DNA of 64,000 nt from Linyphia triangularis (taxonomy: Eukaryota; Arthropoda; Arachnida; Araneae; Linyphiidae): the NCBI GenBank assembly GCA_963978545.1, contig OZ021723.1, positions 10,225,093-10,289,092 on the forward strand, read 5' to 3'. Made by a program: the position numbers and the translations under genes. Shown in pieces: positions 25,501 to 41,200 of this stretch (the first letter of the stretch is position 1; every line of letters begins with the position of its first letter). Under the pieces are notes generated by a model. That model did no database searches. It was not told the DNA's origin and saw only the letters and a list, made by a program, of their open reading frames with translations.

Positions 25501-28500
25501 TGTGAATTTTTGCATAACACCATAGTTCATTTAAATGCTTTACAACAAACAGCGAATGAAAGAAAAAATTCATTTAATTTTACAATCAATGTAGCATTAA
25601 TCAATTTTTTTTGTTGCAATAATATCAATTTCATCAATTTTTTTTTAATCTATTCCCAGTAAATAGTTTCTTACAAAGAATTCAGTTGTTTATATTTGGT
25701 GCAAATTATAAACGTTCACAGACAAAAATGTTGTATGCGTTCATTAAAAAGATTAAACTATGTTTTAAGAAAATATCTGCTATAATAATTCAGAACAATT
25801 TCTATAAGATCACATTATATTTACTATTAAGTGCAATTACTCTAAATATTGACAAAATAATACATAAAAATTAGATACATTTCATGTTGATGTTATGCCA
25901 GAGTCAAAAAAATTTTTTCCTAAAAATCTTAAACAAAATTATAACTTACAAACAGAAACAATAAAATAAAAAAACAAAAAAAAAAACATAAAATTATTTT
26001 TATTTATTTGGGAGTTTGTAGTTATAAAGATATTTTATACCAGCTTGCTTAAAAGATTTATTTTTATTTATTTAGTGCATTAATACGATTCCCAGTACAT
26101 GAAAATGTACTCATGCCTGAAAAATTAGATACATTTCATGTTGATGTTATGCCAGAGTCAAAATTTTTTTTTCCTAAAAATCTTAAACAAAATTATAACT
26201 TACAAACAGAAACAATAAAATAAATAAAAAAAAAAAAAAAAAAACATAAAATTATTTCTATTTATTTGGGAGTTTGTAGTTATAAAGATATTTTATACCA
26301 GTTTGCTTAAAAGATTTATTTTTATTTATTTAGTGCATTAATACGATTCCCAGTACATGAAAATGTACTCATGCCTGAAAAATTAGATACATTTCATGTT
26401 GATGTTATGCCAGAGTCAAAAATTTTTTTTTCCTAAAAATCTTAAACAAAATTATAACTTACAAACAGAAACAATAAAATAAAAAAAAAAACATAAAATT
26501 ATTTTTATTTATTTGGGAGTTTGTAGTTATAAAGATATTTTATACCAGCTTGCTAAAAAGATTTATTTTTATTTATTTAGTGCATTAATACGATTCCCAG
26601 TACATGAAAATGTACTCATGCCTGAAAAATTAGATACATTTCATGTTGATGTTATGCCAGAGTCAACATTTTTTTTTTCCTAAAAATCTTAAACAAAATT
26701 ATAACTTACAAACAGAAACAATAAAATAATAAAAAAAACAAAAAAAAACATAAAATTATTTTTATTTATTTGGGAGTTTGTAGTTATAAAGATATTTTAT
26801 ACCAGCTTGCTTAAAAGATTTATTTTTATTTATTTAGTGCATTAATACGATTCCCAGTACATGAAAATGTCACACTCATGCCTGCCACTTACTATTACGT
26901 TCTAATTAAATTAATACAAAAGTAGATAAAATAATAATAGAAAATTATCCAAACTTTTCAAAGAAATACATAAAATTGGTAGTCAAGCTCCAAAAACACA
27001 TACCAGTATTTGACTTGAAACTTAGCAAAAGATAACCTTCTGCGTCCGATCCCTTGAAAAGTTTTACTTCCTGTCCTCGACCTTTGAGGTCAAGACTGTA
27101 AATTTCTTCTTGGTCTTCAGACGAGATGTTCACTTTCAAAGGCAAAGGGAGATTACTTCGAAGAACAAACAAAGGACTAATGAAAACCTAGAAAAAGTTT
27201 TAAAACAAACTGTAGAATGCAGTATATAAGAAGTATAAAGGTAAAAATATGACAGAAAGCAGGTTTACCTCAAACCCATGAAAAAAATATTATAATGTTA
27301 CTGTATATTTTGCAATGATATAAGTATAAATTTTTTATCTGATAAGTTTTTATAAGGGGGCATATTTTCAAACAATACAACAATAAATTGTTATGATAAC
27401 TGTTAATATTTATATCAAAAGTGCTCCACATTTAATTAAAAAAAAAATTCAAAATTATTTATTTAACACAGACACGCACTTTACATAATATTATTGTAGA
27501 CCACTGATTTTCAATTGTGATTATGCACTGCATGTTTTATGGTAGGCAGCAAAAGTTTAAAAGTTAATGTTAATTAAGAAGCAAAATATTCAGTGGCAAA
27601 ATAAAAAAATCATTACAATTTAAAATCACATAAAACCAACAACCAATTTCTTTGATTGCTTTATGTTAAAATATTCAAATAAGGAAGTAAAAAAGAAAAA
27701 AAAAAAAAATAGTTGTCATAACATCATACCTGCCAACATTGTCATTTTCAAATTACTAGTACAATTTTTATAGAACAAATATTTGTATTCCTATGACTTA
27801 TGGAAAGTCAAATAGCGCCAACCCTCATGAATGCAATATAGAAATAATGCTAACTCACAAACGCAAAAAAAAAAAAAAGTATAACATTAAACTGTTCTCA
27901 AATATAATAAAGTGTAACATTTTAGCAGAATAAAATTATAAAATAGTAACGTGGATTTAATAATAAACAAAATTTAAACATTACAATTAAATCCCTGATG
28001 AGGTTTATGATTTAGTCTACATCACATCCATATAACATGCTTTATGACACATATGTACTGTAGTGAAACATACAAGGAGGTGGTATTCATTAAAAAATTG
28101 TTTAATCACACGCACAAATATTAATTACGCAAGCTTTTGCATCGAATTCTTATTACTGCACTTAATGTCGTCATTGTGCTTTTTAGAATTAATACGAACT
28201 TTGACATCAATAACTCCTTCATGAGAAATCTTTGTATCAGATGAACATTTGTTTCATAGGTGACTTGAAAAAATATAAAATAAACGGTTCTCGGGAAAAA
28301 AACCAAAAATACTGTGGTTGGTTGTTTTCAGATTATCTGGCGCCGTCAGCAACACGAGGGCTATAATGCGCCGAAACATTCGTCATTAGACAAGCCAACA
28401 TACATTTACAAACACCCATGCCTAACACGGGACTCGAACCAGCAACCTCGTGGTCTAGAAGCTAGCAAGCTAAACCACTATACCGTTTGGTCGGCCCAAA

Positions 28501-29199
28501 AATACTGTGAAATCCATAAGATTTTTTTAGCTGTTAATTAACCGTACAAAATAGTAGAAATCTGTACATTGTACGGGTAATCTGTACATTGTACGGGTAA
28601 TCTGTACATTGTACGGGTAATCTGTACAAGTTGGCAACTATGTAACATAGTCATTTACAAATTTTCAGTAACAAACTACAATTAAAAATCCTTTTTCAGA
28701 ATTAAAAAAAAAAAATCACCAACTTGTTCTTGGGCCACGATAAAAAGTGTAACATATATGTAGGCAAAAAATAGCAACCTTCAGACGGTAAATGGTTAGT
28801 TAAGATAATTAAGCTTATTCAATTACTCCAATCAACTTTAGTATTAACTGAAGGTTTAGAGAAAAAGTGAGCCTTCACCATTAAGGTTGGTTTGTACACT
28901 CAACGACCTATTTTTAAGTACAATGATAGCTAATCAGGCCAGGACCTACAGCTGAACCACAACGAACATCCTTGCCTAATCCGGGATTTGAACCCGGCAC
29001 CTTTGGCATGCGAGGCCAGAGCACCACCATTAAGGTATACATTTACTTAATGTTCACAATTAAGGTATACGTTAAGTAAATGGGCTTAACATATTCTTGA
29101 AAGGTGTCACGGCTCAGTGAAATTTACAAGTTCCACCCTCTAGTGTTCAAAACTTAAACTACTAACATGGTTCACTACTTATCAAAAAAGTCAATTATG

Positions 29200-29230
<31 letters not shown>

Positions 29231-32200
29231 GAAAAGAAAAAAAAAAAAGGGGGGGGGGGGGAATTTAATTTAACTAAAAATTTTCAAAAATACACTTACC
29301 ACAACAGTAGTGAGATTGAAAATCTTTTTTTCTACAACTTGACACCATACACTTTGATAGACATTATTTTCTTTCCATGGAATCTGGAAACATTTTTAAT
29401 TGCAATCAATGGATGCTAATTGAAAAAACAACACACATTGCAGATTAAAAATAAAGAAAATTTTAAAGGACTTAATGGATCAGAATAACTAGATGAATCT
29501 ACTAAAATATTACACACACAAGTTAATGCATCTTTCATTGAATCCATTAGTTTGATGATTGATTTATATATTGGGTTTAGTAAGGAGGGGTTCAAACAAG
29601 TTTTAGCCCGAAAATTCTATACAAGATATTCAACTTTTTTTTTTTTGTCGTAACTTTTCCTAATGAAGCATTTTTAATTTTGAATAATTTAAACCTATTG
29701 AAAGTCATATACCACATAATAAAAAAAATATGTTTAGACAAGTGTGTTTAAATTAATATCAGTTTTCGAAAAAACCTTCAAATCAGAAAGTTTTTAAACA
29801 ATAATGTGATAATTCCATTTTCACCAGATTAAGTTTTCAGGGTTACCACTCGTATTGAAGAAAACAATTTAAGGACTTTCAAGAACAGGATTCCCACTCA
29901 AATCACAGAATGAAATTCAATGACTTTTAAGGACATTTGAAAATTTGTTTTCAGGCATTATGTCTATATATAAATTTTTAATAAAGTATATTCTACCAAA
30001 AGAGTTTCAAGTTAGATTTGTAATACAAATATGTCGGAAAATTCCGATATGGTGCAGATAAGTGGCGGTCACGCAGAAATAGCAAATCCGATTTGGAATT
30101 TTTATAAATTTTGCAGTTGGACAACATCTGCAAATATTAAGGACTTTTAAGCATTTTCAAGAACTTTTAAGCACCTCTAAGCATTTTCAAGGACTTTTAA
30201 GCACCTCTAAGCATTTTCAAGGCCTTGAAAACAAGTTCAAAAACATTAAGCACTTTTAATGACTTTCAATGACTGTGGGAACCCTGAAGAATCATTTTAA
30301 TAAAATTCAAGGACCACAGAAGATAAAAAAAAAATTATTCATGGTAAAGATATTTGTTTTTTACATAATTATTATTTATCCGAAATAATATGAGTTAATT
30401 ATGTAGAATAGAGTTTTCCACTACGTGTCCGAAGAAACTATATGAAAAAACTTTCAACAAGGTGGTTTTCATCAAAAATAAATACTGCAACAAATACTAC
30501 GAAAGATATCGAATCTATCATAAAATAAACTGAACGATTTCGACTGCCATCGTCTCACAATTGATATTGACTAAAACGGAGAAATCTGGAAGTACAGTTT
30601 AAATACTTTCATTAAAAGTTATTTCAAGTCGCATTGACACGTTGAAACAAAAGATTAACCTTTTAACTGTTCTGCCCGAGGTAATCTCGGGCACAGCACT
30701 GGTGTTCCAAAATGTCACGCCCGAGTATTACTCGGGGTAATTTTTTTTTGATTGCTTCGTGTTGTTATACCCGAATATATCTGGGGAGGAATTTATTTGC
30801 GCTCAATGCAATAGATGACAGCACTATACTGCAAGTTTCAAAGGTTAGATGCCAAAGGGTAGAGGCCAAAGGTCAAAGTCAAAGTGCGCGGCATTTTTTT
30901 GTTGCAAAATGGCATCCCGTAAACGTTATATAGATATTACAAAATTATATATAGATATTATAGTTATATACAAAACTGAACTACTAATAGGTATTCATTT
31001 TTATTTATTTATTTATTTATTTATTTAGAAAATAATTAAATTGATTTTTTTTTTTTTTTTTTATTTTTAGAAAATAATGCTCCACTGGATGCGAACTTTA
31101 CCACTGCCACGCTGAGTGGCAGCCGCCACAAAACCTTAAAATTTTTATGTATATAATTAAAAATATTAATTTTTAACTGCTAAGTATATTTTATTTTGTA
31201 TTAAACATTTGTTTTTTGCAATAAAAAAAGTGAACAATTTAGGTACCCAAATCATCTAAATAACTGAACAGCTAAAAGGTTAACTTCTTTTTTGGATTTT
31301 GATGTAATAATAATGAAAACTACTTTTTTTTAATCATTTGAAAAAAAAAAAAAATCAATTATCGATTGAGAGACCGAGAAGCAAAGGGGTCTAAGAGACT
31401 TTTGTGAAAATACACTTTAAAGTTTATTATTTATATTAAATTCTATGAACAGGGTTCCCACTCAAATCACAGAATGAAAATCAATGACTTTTCAATGACT
31501 TTTAAGGACCTAATCAATGTTTTTAAGGACCTTTGAAAATTTGTTTTCAGGCATCATGTCTATGTATAAATTTTTAATAAAGTATATTCTGCCAAAAAAG
31601 TTACAAATTGGTGGATGCGTAATACAAATATGTCGGAAAATTCTGAAGCGGTGCAGATACGTTGCGATCACGAGGGGATAGCAAGTCCGAGTTGTATTTT
31701 TATAATCTGCAAAAATTAAGGACTTTTAAGGACCTCAAGCATTTTCAAGGACTTTTAAGCACATCTAAGCATTTTCAAGCACTTTCAAGGCCTTGAAAAC
31801 AAGTTCAAAAATATTAAGCACTTTTAATGACTTTCAATGACAATGGGAACCCTGATGAAGACTAGTGATGTCTTCATCCCAGAGGTTAGTATTTGAACAA
31901 CAAACTATTTACATACAAATTTAATACAAATAAGAAACTTTAAAATGTATTTTCTCAAATGTTAAGAAAAGTTTTGCTTCTCAGGCCTTCAATTGTAATT
32001 TTACTAAGATAAAAAAAAAGTATTTTTTCCAGTTTTCAGAAATGCTACATATTGTTAAATCAATAATAATTAAAGACACATATTTTGTTGTATCCATCCT
32101 GCAAAAAGCTCCAACATAAGTCATACGCCTCTAATCCAGTGGCAGATACTGATCTAGTACAATATGTGAACCACTAGTAAACCTTATAAGTGTACACACT

Positions 32201-35200
32201 GAAATTGCAGAATGAGAATCAATGACTTTTCAAGTACTTTTAAGAACCTTTGAATATTTGTTTTCAGACATCATGTCTTTAATGTGCGACTTAACAGCTG
32301 CTTTCGCCACACAAAATCTTAGACGCATAATTTGCTTTATGTACAGATTTTGATGTTTCAATCCATTTTGCACTGTGTTACCCACAGAACATTAAATGAG
32401 CACCTTTTGTGTATAATATTAGTAAGTTGCTTCTGCTAAAAAAATAGCATTTTCTGGGTCGCAAACTTTTTTGGACGAGGGGATAAACAAATCAGAGTTG
32501 AATTTTTATAAAAAGTATTGTAGTTGGGAACAGCGAAAATTAAGGACTTTTATGGACCTCTAAGCATTTTCAAGGCATGGAAAACAAGTTAAAATATATT
32601 AAGGCGTCTTCTCACTTTAGGCACCTCGAAAATAGGTTATTTTCGCGATTTTTTTTCGAGGATTTTTGCAAACAATTATGGGATAAAATGAATTCTATAT
32701 AATAAACACATCTTTCAAGTACAAGAAAAATTTATTTTTTTATTTTTTTGAACAATTATTGTAATAAAACAGTAGCATCGAAAAACCCGTGTAGAAATGT
32801 AATGTTCGTGGCTTGTTGATGAAATTTCGGAAACTATCCGGCCGATTGTCATGAAATTTGAATGACATATTCTTCATAGTTATGGCTATAGCGCATATCA
32901 TCAGATTTTTGATATTCACGAAAATAACAAAATGGCGCACGTTTTTCGAAAAGGTAAAAAAAACAAAAAAAAAACGCGTTTTTTTGCAGTTTTTTGTAAA
33001 AAAAAAAAATACTTCAAATCAAAATGCGCTATAGCCATAACTATGAAGAATATGTCATTCAAATTTCATGACAATCGGCCGGATAGTTTCCGAAATTTCA
33101 TCAACAAGCCACGAACATTACATTTCTACACGGGTTTTTCGATGCTACTGTTTTATTATAATAATTGTTCAAAAAAATAATTTTTTTTTCTTTCTTGTAC
33201 TTGAAAGATGTGTTTATTATATAAGATCCATTTTATCCCATAATTGTTTGCAAAAATCCTCGAAAAAAAATCGCGAAAATAGCCTATTTTCGAGGTGCCT
33301 AAAGTGAGAAGACGCCTTTAATTACTTTTAACGACAGTGGGAACAATGTCTATTAATTGCATTGCTTCATGCCCTTCACCTGCACTTCACATGTATCCAG
33401 TTAATATTTGAACTCACCTTTAGAAGTTTATTATCACCAAGCGAAATGTTTTCTGACCATGACTGAGAATCCAATATTCCTGTTGCAGACAAACGCACGC
33501 TTTTACATTGTTCTGCAGATAACAGAAATGACGGAGAGCTGAACTGAGGAGCGAGAGATTTAATGAAGAGCAAGCTTCTGGCATTCGTTTTTGTCGGTGT
33601 GCTGATGGGAAACTCACAACGCAATTGTATAGGAAAACTGAGTTGACTGTGAACTATTAATTGTCCATCGATAATAACCTATATTAGGGAAAAATTCACT
33701 ATTTTTTATAAGGAGTTAAGGCACGACATAGTTAATAACATTTCAAAGCAAAATTGTGAAAAAATATTAAAATTGTGAACTATTAATTGTCCATTGATAA
33801 TAACTAATGTTGAGAGAAAAAACACTTATTTATTTATAAGGAGTTAAGGTACGATACACTTAATAACTTTTCCAAGCAAAATTATTCGGCTAAATGGATT
33901 GGACATTTTATTTGCAAAAATAACTAATTAAATTAGATTAAAAGTTTTGTGGCACTTTTGATTGGTTGGTTGTATTCAGATTATCTGGCGCCGTCAGCAA
34001 CACGAGGGCTATAATGCGCCGAAACTTTCGTCATTAGACAAGCCAACATACATTTACAAACACCCATGCCTAACACGGGACTCGGAACCCGCAACCTCGC
34101 GGTCTAGAAGCTAGCACGCTAACCACTATACCGTTTGGAAAGATCAGGTTTTTTTTCGTAAATGTAGTGAACGTATAAGAATTTATCATGATTACTTTTT
34201 CCTTCCTGTATTGGCTCCGTAGCTTTATGTAAAACTTAGGAGAAATGAGTCTTAATAACAGAAAAAATAAAGTAGTTCAGGGCTCATATTACTGTGTGGC
34301 AAGTACACTTCTAATTTCTTCAATTACCAGCCATGCTGCAGGTTTCGAAAACCGAAAAATTTCAATAAAATGAATATCGTGAGAGTCAAAGGGATTTGTT
34401 TTATCTCTAAATACTCTTTGTCTTCTCAATTCCCAGTTCACTAAATACTGGGTAAATTTCATAAAAACTAATGTTCTTGCAGGATCCATTTTGATGTTTG
34501 TTGTTTTAAAACAGCAGCAACAATAGACACTTCAACATACAATACAACTAGAACAACCAATCAGAATAAACTTCGCCGAGATCTCGATAATCGTCATGGC
34601 ATCCCAAGAGCTCCAGAACAACCGAGACGCATTCCGAGAGATTGGACATCTCGTTAAACGAGATTTTGACGTGAGAATCGCAAATAATCGGAAAGTCACG
34701 TAACACCGCCCTTTCCGATTGCAATTCCGATTCGAGAGTAGGTGAGAACCTCGCGATCTAGAAACTAGCACGCTAACCACTATACCGTTTAGTCGGCTGT
34801 GGCACTTTTGAATATAGAGAAAACATTAAAACAATGAAGACAACACAAGTTGAAATGAATGGCTTTCAACATTTCAATTAAAATGTTGAAAAAACTGAGA
34901 AAAATACAATTTCATTGCAAGAGAGTGTTTGAGCAAGGAACATTTTTAGAGATATGTGATGTTCGAGAAGAAATAAGATTTTTTTTTATTTCTCACCTGT
35001 TTCTGAAGATTAGATAGCTGTTTTATTTTAATAATTGCAACAATGTTGTTATCAAGTGTAACAGTTTTGATGCCTTCCTTATCGATGTTAATCTCCTCAC
35101 TCCACTTCCATCCTAAGCTGCCAATACTTATCCACAGAACCTAGGACAGAGAATAATCTAAATTATCTATCAGCAATCTTTAAAACGGATTTGAGTCAAT

Positions 35201-38200
35201 GAGAAATTAAGAATACAATAATAATAAAAACCTATCTTATTTCAACATTTAATAGTAGTAGTCAATAAGTTTTCTAAAAAACTAAGGTAGGAATTTTAGG
35301 GATAATTATAAAAATTTCAGGAACATTTTAGGGATAGTTCCCAAGATATTAGGGACAATTCTTAAACTTTTAGGAAAAATTCTTAAAATTTTAAGAATAA
35401 ATCAAAAACATTTAGGGGTATTTCTTTAGAAGCTTACGTAGGCACATATATATTCTTTTCAAAGTGTGTTTCAATATCTGCAAAAAACTGAAGTCAAATA
35501 AATTTTTAGCAAAATAAAAAATATAATTAAACAATAATGCTATATTGACAAATTTAATTAAATCCACTTTATCATCTGGTGGAATACCTTTTTTTTTTTT
35601 TTTTTTTTGCTCAGTTTGATAGAAAATCAGGGAATTTTCGGGGTTTTTAATTTTTCTAGGAATTATCAAAAAAAATAAATAATTTAAGTGCAATTTTAGG
35701 GAGAAACAAAAATTTATAAGGAATAATAGAAATTTTAAGGCGAATGCGACCCCTGATAGATAGCAAAGTGTGTTTACTTCATGTATGAATTCTGCATATA
35801 GTGGTATTATTTTATGAATTCAAACATGATGAACAATACATGACACATTAAAACAGGGTGATCATAAAATTCAGAAGAAAAAAAAGTTCCCAGACAATTC
35901 TCCGGTAGATTTAAAAAAAATTCCCTGATTTTACGACAAACTTTTTTTCAAACTTCTCTAACTTTTTCAGATGCGTAAGACATCCTGATCAATTAGAAAA
36001 TGTATGCTAAAGAAATAATACACCAATTTTTTAAAACAGTTTTGGTGGTAATGAAACGTTTCAATTGTTCCGTAAAGTTAAACTTCCAACAATTACCACC
36101 ACAATTCCTCGGGTAAATGGCGCCAAAATATGGATGAGCGGGGAACGTACCTTTCAAAATAATAGAAAACTTTCCTGATTTTCGTGAAATTTTTAAAAAT
36201 TCTCTGACATTTCCCTTATATCTAGGTTTTGTGGCTACTCTATAAAAGTTGTTTGACAGGGTTTCTGCCAAAATAAAATGTCACAAATCCATAACTGAAG
36301 CAGATAATTTCCCAAGACTCAAGAAATCAAATCACAAAAAAAAAAAAGCAATAATAATAACCTATATGAATTTTACTAACAAGAACATAGTAAGTAAAAA
36401 ATCCTTGTTTCAGTAACTTCCAAATCAGAAGAAAAAGGGAAAACTAATTGTTAATTCTTTTATGTTTCAGTGTTAAAAAAGCTAATCAATCTTTAAAAAT
36501 AAAGAAATATTTGAAGAAAGAATAAGTCAATAATAATAAATTATATAAAAAAAATCAAATGTTAAGATATACAAAACAGAAGAAAGAAGACAGAATTTTT
36601 AAAAAAAAAATGTAAACACAAGCTGTTCATTTTAGTCCTCATATTATGAATTTTTTTTTCACCTATGAGACCTTACTCGTATGATGTCACAAATTTAGAG
36701 TTCAGAAATGTTTTCATTGGCGATGGTTTTTAACTGTGACCGTTGTTTCCGTCAAAACGTAAATAAAATCATAGATGAATTTTCGATGAGCTGAATAGCG
36801 ATCATGGCGTTTATGACGTCACAATTACATGATTTTACTTAAAATATTTACATATCCATGAAATTCACTGTATTTCCATGACTTATGGCCATTTTTTTTT
36901 TGCTCAAAATCATGACTTTCTAGGACATTTCCTGGCTTTCCATATGCGCAGAAACCCTATAAATAAGTTTTAAAATAATATAAAAGAATAATACTACGTA
37001 CTTGTTTAGTTTTTTGACACCACCAACTATATGCATGCATCTTCAAAGGAGACAAAATAATACTCTCTTCTGTTCCGGCCTATAAAAGTATGTATTCCCA
37101 CAAATTATCAAAGCAAATAAATTACGTTCAAAATTAACTAATATCAATGTTTTGTGTGGGTTAGCAATAATGTTTCTAATAGGAATTGTACACAGGCCCA
37201 AGGATAGGAAATGACAAATTATAAGAGGATATTCAATTTTTTAATAAACACACTAATAATTATATTATTAGAACATAATGTTAGTTATCTAGACATAAGT
37301 TCTATTTTTCCAATTAAATATTGGAAGGTCTGTTTGGATAATTTTTTAAAAAAAATTTACATATTTAGATAGATTAAAAAATTTCTCTTGAAATTTATCC
37401 AGTCATCTATTGCCCTAAATTACCAGAAGAAAGAGATTTTTCCAATTTATATTTTTAAAAATATCATAATGAGTACAATATATAAAAAATCCTCTAATGA
37501 GTTTTCAAATGATTTCACCTGACAAAGTTTTAGCCCACCTATTCATACAAGAATAGTTTTCATAGAAGCACAACTACGTACAAAATAAATGTATTCTTGA
37601 ACATGTTAAAAAGATCATCAATTACAAAAACTGTCATGTAACTGATAAACGTTTAAGCTTTATGTGAATATGAAACTGAAAAATTTTCTTAATAAAAATA
37701 TGTAATGTAACAAGGCTATTATTGTTTATCAAAATAAATATTTGCCAACATACCTGACCAAAACGAATTCGCTCCTCAAGGTTATTACAAATAATATAAT
37801 AATTAGGCAAGACATATTCACAGCACTCTGGCGTAATGGAAGGGACAGATATTTCCTACAAGCAGAAAGTTGCAATTTCTATACATTTCTTTTTTCATTA
37901 AAAATCAACTTAAGCCTAATCACAAAATATTATAATTTTTATTTTTTCTTTTCTAAAATATATTTTATGATATTAGAAATATTGAACTTAAGGAATATGT
38001 ACTAAAATAAAAATACATGGAATAGATAAAAAAAAAGATAATGTTCGAATTACCTGTGAAATAGAATGTATTGTATGAGTCAGAGTATGGAATATAGATT
38101 GACTTAATCTTACAAAGCAAGGTTGGAGTACTACTTCCATATCAAAAATCGGAACCTACAAAGTAAATGTAAAAAATTAACATTCTAGTAATTTTACAAC

Positions 38201-41200
38201 AATTTTAAATTATTTTATTTGAAAAATTACTTCTCACCCAATGGATTAAATAGTAGGAATAAGTTTCCAAAGTAGTAAAACATACAGAACCACTTTTTAT
38301 TTTAATAAACATTGTTGCATTATTGTTCAAAACAGGTGAATGTAGGGTAAAGAAGATTAAAATAAATATCATTGAATGAAAATTAAAAAAACAAACAAAA
38401 AAAAACCCCTTTCTTTTTAGTTTAAAACACAAGCAAAGCTACATATTAAAATGAACACATATTTTTTCCCCCAAAATCAGACGAAACGGTCGTTTCGCCG
38501 CCAACCTTAAAAAGGTAGAAACGACATTAAGTATCTATTTTCTGCACAACTTCCAGCGAAAAAGCTGAAATTGACTATTTTCTAGCGCGCTTACGAAACT
38601 TCACATAATTATACAAAAAATACCATAGATTCATCTCGGTGATATCTTTCAAAGAAAAAAAAATTGAGTACCTAGGATAAAAGACCAACGAAGGAAAAAA
38701 ATATTAAAATTTCCAAAACGAAATAAAAAAACGAGTTCTAGCCCGATTTTGATGTAAAAATTTAGACAAACGTCCAGCCCTAACTAAGCTATAGATCTTC
38801 AAATGGATTAAATTATAGGATGGGGAATGTTTCAACTTAAAATCCTACGCTGGTTTGAACTTCATTAAATAATTCTTTCTATTTTTAATTAATTTAAAAC
38901 CACTTTTTTTCATTTCATAATTTGGCGACAAATAAAGGCGATCAGCTTGTAATTGAGGTTCAGATATGTATGCCAAAAGTTGCCAAACAGGTTTGCCATC
39001 ATTTCGAAGTTAGTTTTTCCAACATGTTAGGCTTAAGTGAGAATGAACGTAATGTTAAAGTATAGGCAGAACGAATTGGACTATAACTATATGGATTATA
39101 ACATCTTTAAAATTGAAATAATTTAATTTTTGAAGAGACAGAATTAAAGGGAAATATTTGTTCTTCAAGTTGCATGTGTTATTTGAACTGTATGACAATT
39201 TAGAGAGAATTAACTTTCAAAAACATTTTAATTTCGGGAAATCTCCATTGAAAAATGAAAACAAGCACATTTTGTAGCAAAATACTATGGGCTGAATACA
39301 AAGTATAAATGTGGAGGTTATGTGAGCTGACGTCACAGTCAATTCATTACAGAGGACTAATGAATCACGCATTGCGATTGGCTAATGGAATTTGCAAAAA
39401 TGTCATTCGTTTTTAAAAATGTGTTGATTTTGTTTCTTTCCGTTGTAAAATGAAATCGTAGAATCAAATATCATCAAAACTGTAATTTCATAGTGAATTT
39501 TAAAATTGTTGTTAAGAAAATATTTTAAATTTTGTCAAATATCAATGGGTTATTATGTGTACCAAAATAATGCTAGGTATAATAAAAATAATTTATACCG
39601 CATTATTTAGGCTGTAAAAAACTTGTAATATTTATATGTAACAATTTATTAGAATAAATTTTCAGTGGGATGTATGTTAAAGGTGCTGGATTTGATTCCT
39701 GGGTTAGGTGTGGATGTTCGTTGTGATTCGGAATCCAAGTTAAACTGTGGGTCCCGAACTGATTAGTAGTTATTTATGCACTAAAATAGGTCGTTATGCG
39801 TGCAAACTAACAAATCGAGCTGAAATTTGGCAGACAGGCTCTTTGTTGATGGCAACGTATTTCTTTAAGTTTTGAGAGTTGGGTTGCCATACACAAGTAT
39901 CTATTACTCGTTCGTGGTCGATTTTGATGGTTACTGCCGTCCGCATTCAAACAATTTGTAAATTTTCAAGTAAATTTTAGCATGTAAGATATCATTGAAC
40001 TCAACTTGAAAAATTATGAATATTCATGGTACCAGGTGTACCATAAGTGGTACTACTTCTGGTTTATCAATTTTGAAGATAAATACGGCATGTTGGGTGT
40101 CGTTGGGCTTGTCTTGAAAAATTATGAATGTTTAAGGTACCAGGTATAGCATAGGTAGTACCACTTTGGTTTATCAAATTCCAAGATAAATATGGCATGT
40201 TGGATTTTTGTTTTGATGAATTATGAATGTTTAAAGTACCAGGCATACAATTGGTACCACTTCCGGTTTATCAATTTTAAAGATAATTATTGCATGTAAG
40301 GTATCGTCGAAATCAGTTTGAAGAATTATGAATATCCCTGGTACCAGGTGCACCATAGGTGATAAATAGAAAAATGATGAAACGGACAAATTCAAAAAAG
40401 AGAAGTCGCCAGTGTTTAAAAAAAAGTAATGATATCCCTCAAAAAAAACACTTTTGAAAAGTAGAAGAACCACCAACCTCAAAAACACAAAAAACTTTCT
40501 TACAATAAAAAAATCATAAACATGATGAAAATTTTCAGCCACAAACACAGTGATATTAAAAATGGCCAACCTCTGATTACAACTCTTGGTTGTGACTCGC
40601 TTAAGAATGTATGCTTACTTAGCTTAATTTTTAAATTTAAGTTCCGCTCCCATAAAAATTTAAGCTGCTTGAGGTTGGCGCCCGTCTTAATTACTAACCT
40701 TTAACCCCCCCCCCCCCTCACACACACACAATAAAAACTTCCCAAAATGTATGTATTAACCAAACAAAAGCTTAAATCAAGCACTTCAGTTTTCTACTTA
40801 AAAAATTCTTAATAACGATTCAAATGCAAGCGTTTGAGCACAGTTTCTCTATACTATTTTGAAAATTACATGAACATGACGATTTACATCACTTTGTATT
40901 TCCTACCCATCCAAATGAAATCGTAAACTCGAATATTCGTGCAAACAGCCATAAATTAGTTTAAACGCAAGCATTGTTAATATTCCTATGACGGGCGCCA
41001 ATCTCAAGCAGCATAAATTTTTATGGGAGCGGAACTTAAATTTTAAAAATAAACTAGGTAAGCATACATTCTTAAGCGAGTCACAACCGAGAGTTGTAAT
41101 CAGAGGATGGCCATTTTTTATATCACTGTGTTTGTGGCTGAAAATTTTCATCATGTTTATGATTTTTTATTACAAGAAAGTTTTTGTGTTTTTGAGGTTG

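Noticed and set aside
28317..29024. tRNA genes suggested by A and B boxes
   Set aside because: Boxes belong to SINE heads that continue into long tRNA-unrelated bodies and are flanked by insertion duplications; no full cloverleaf.
32932..33180. Identical peptides on both strands of 32740-33180
   Set aside because: They are the two arms of one hairpin transposon, not genes.
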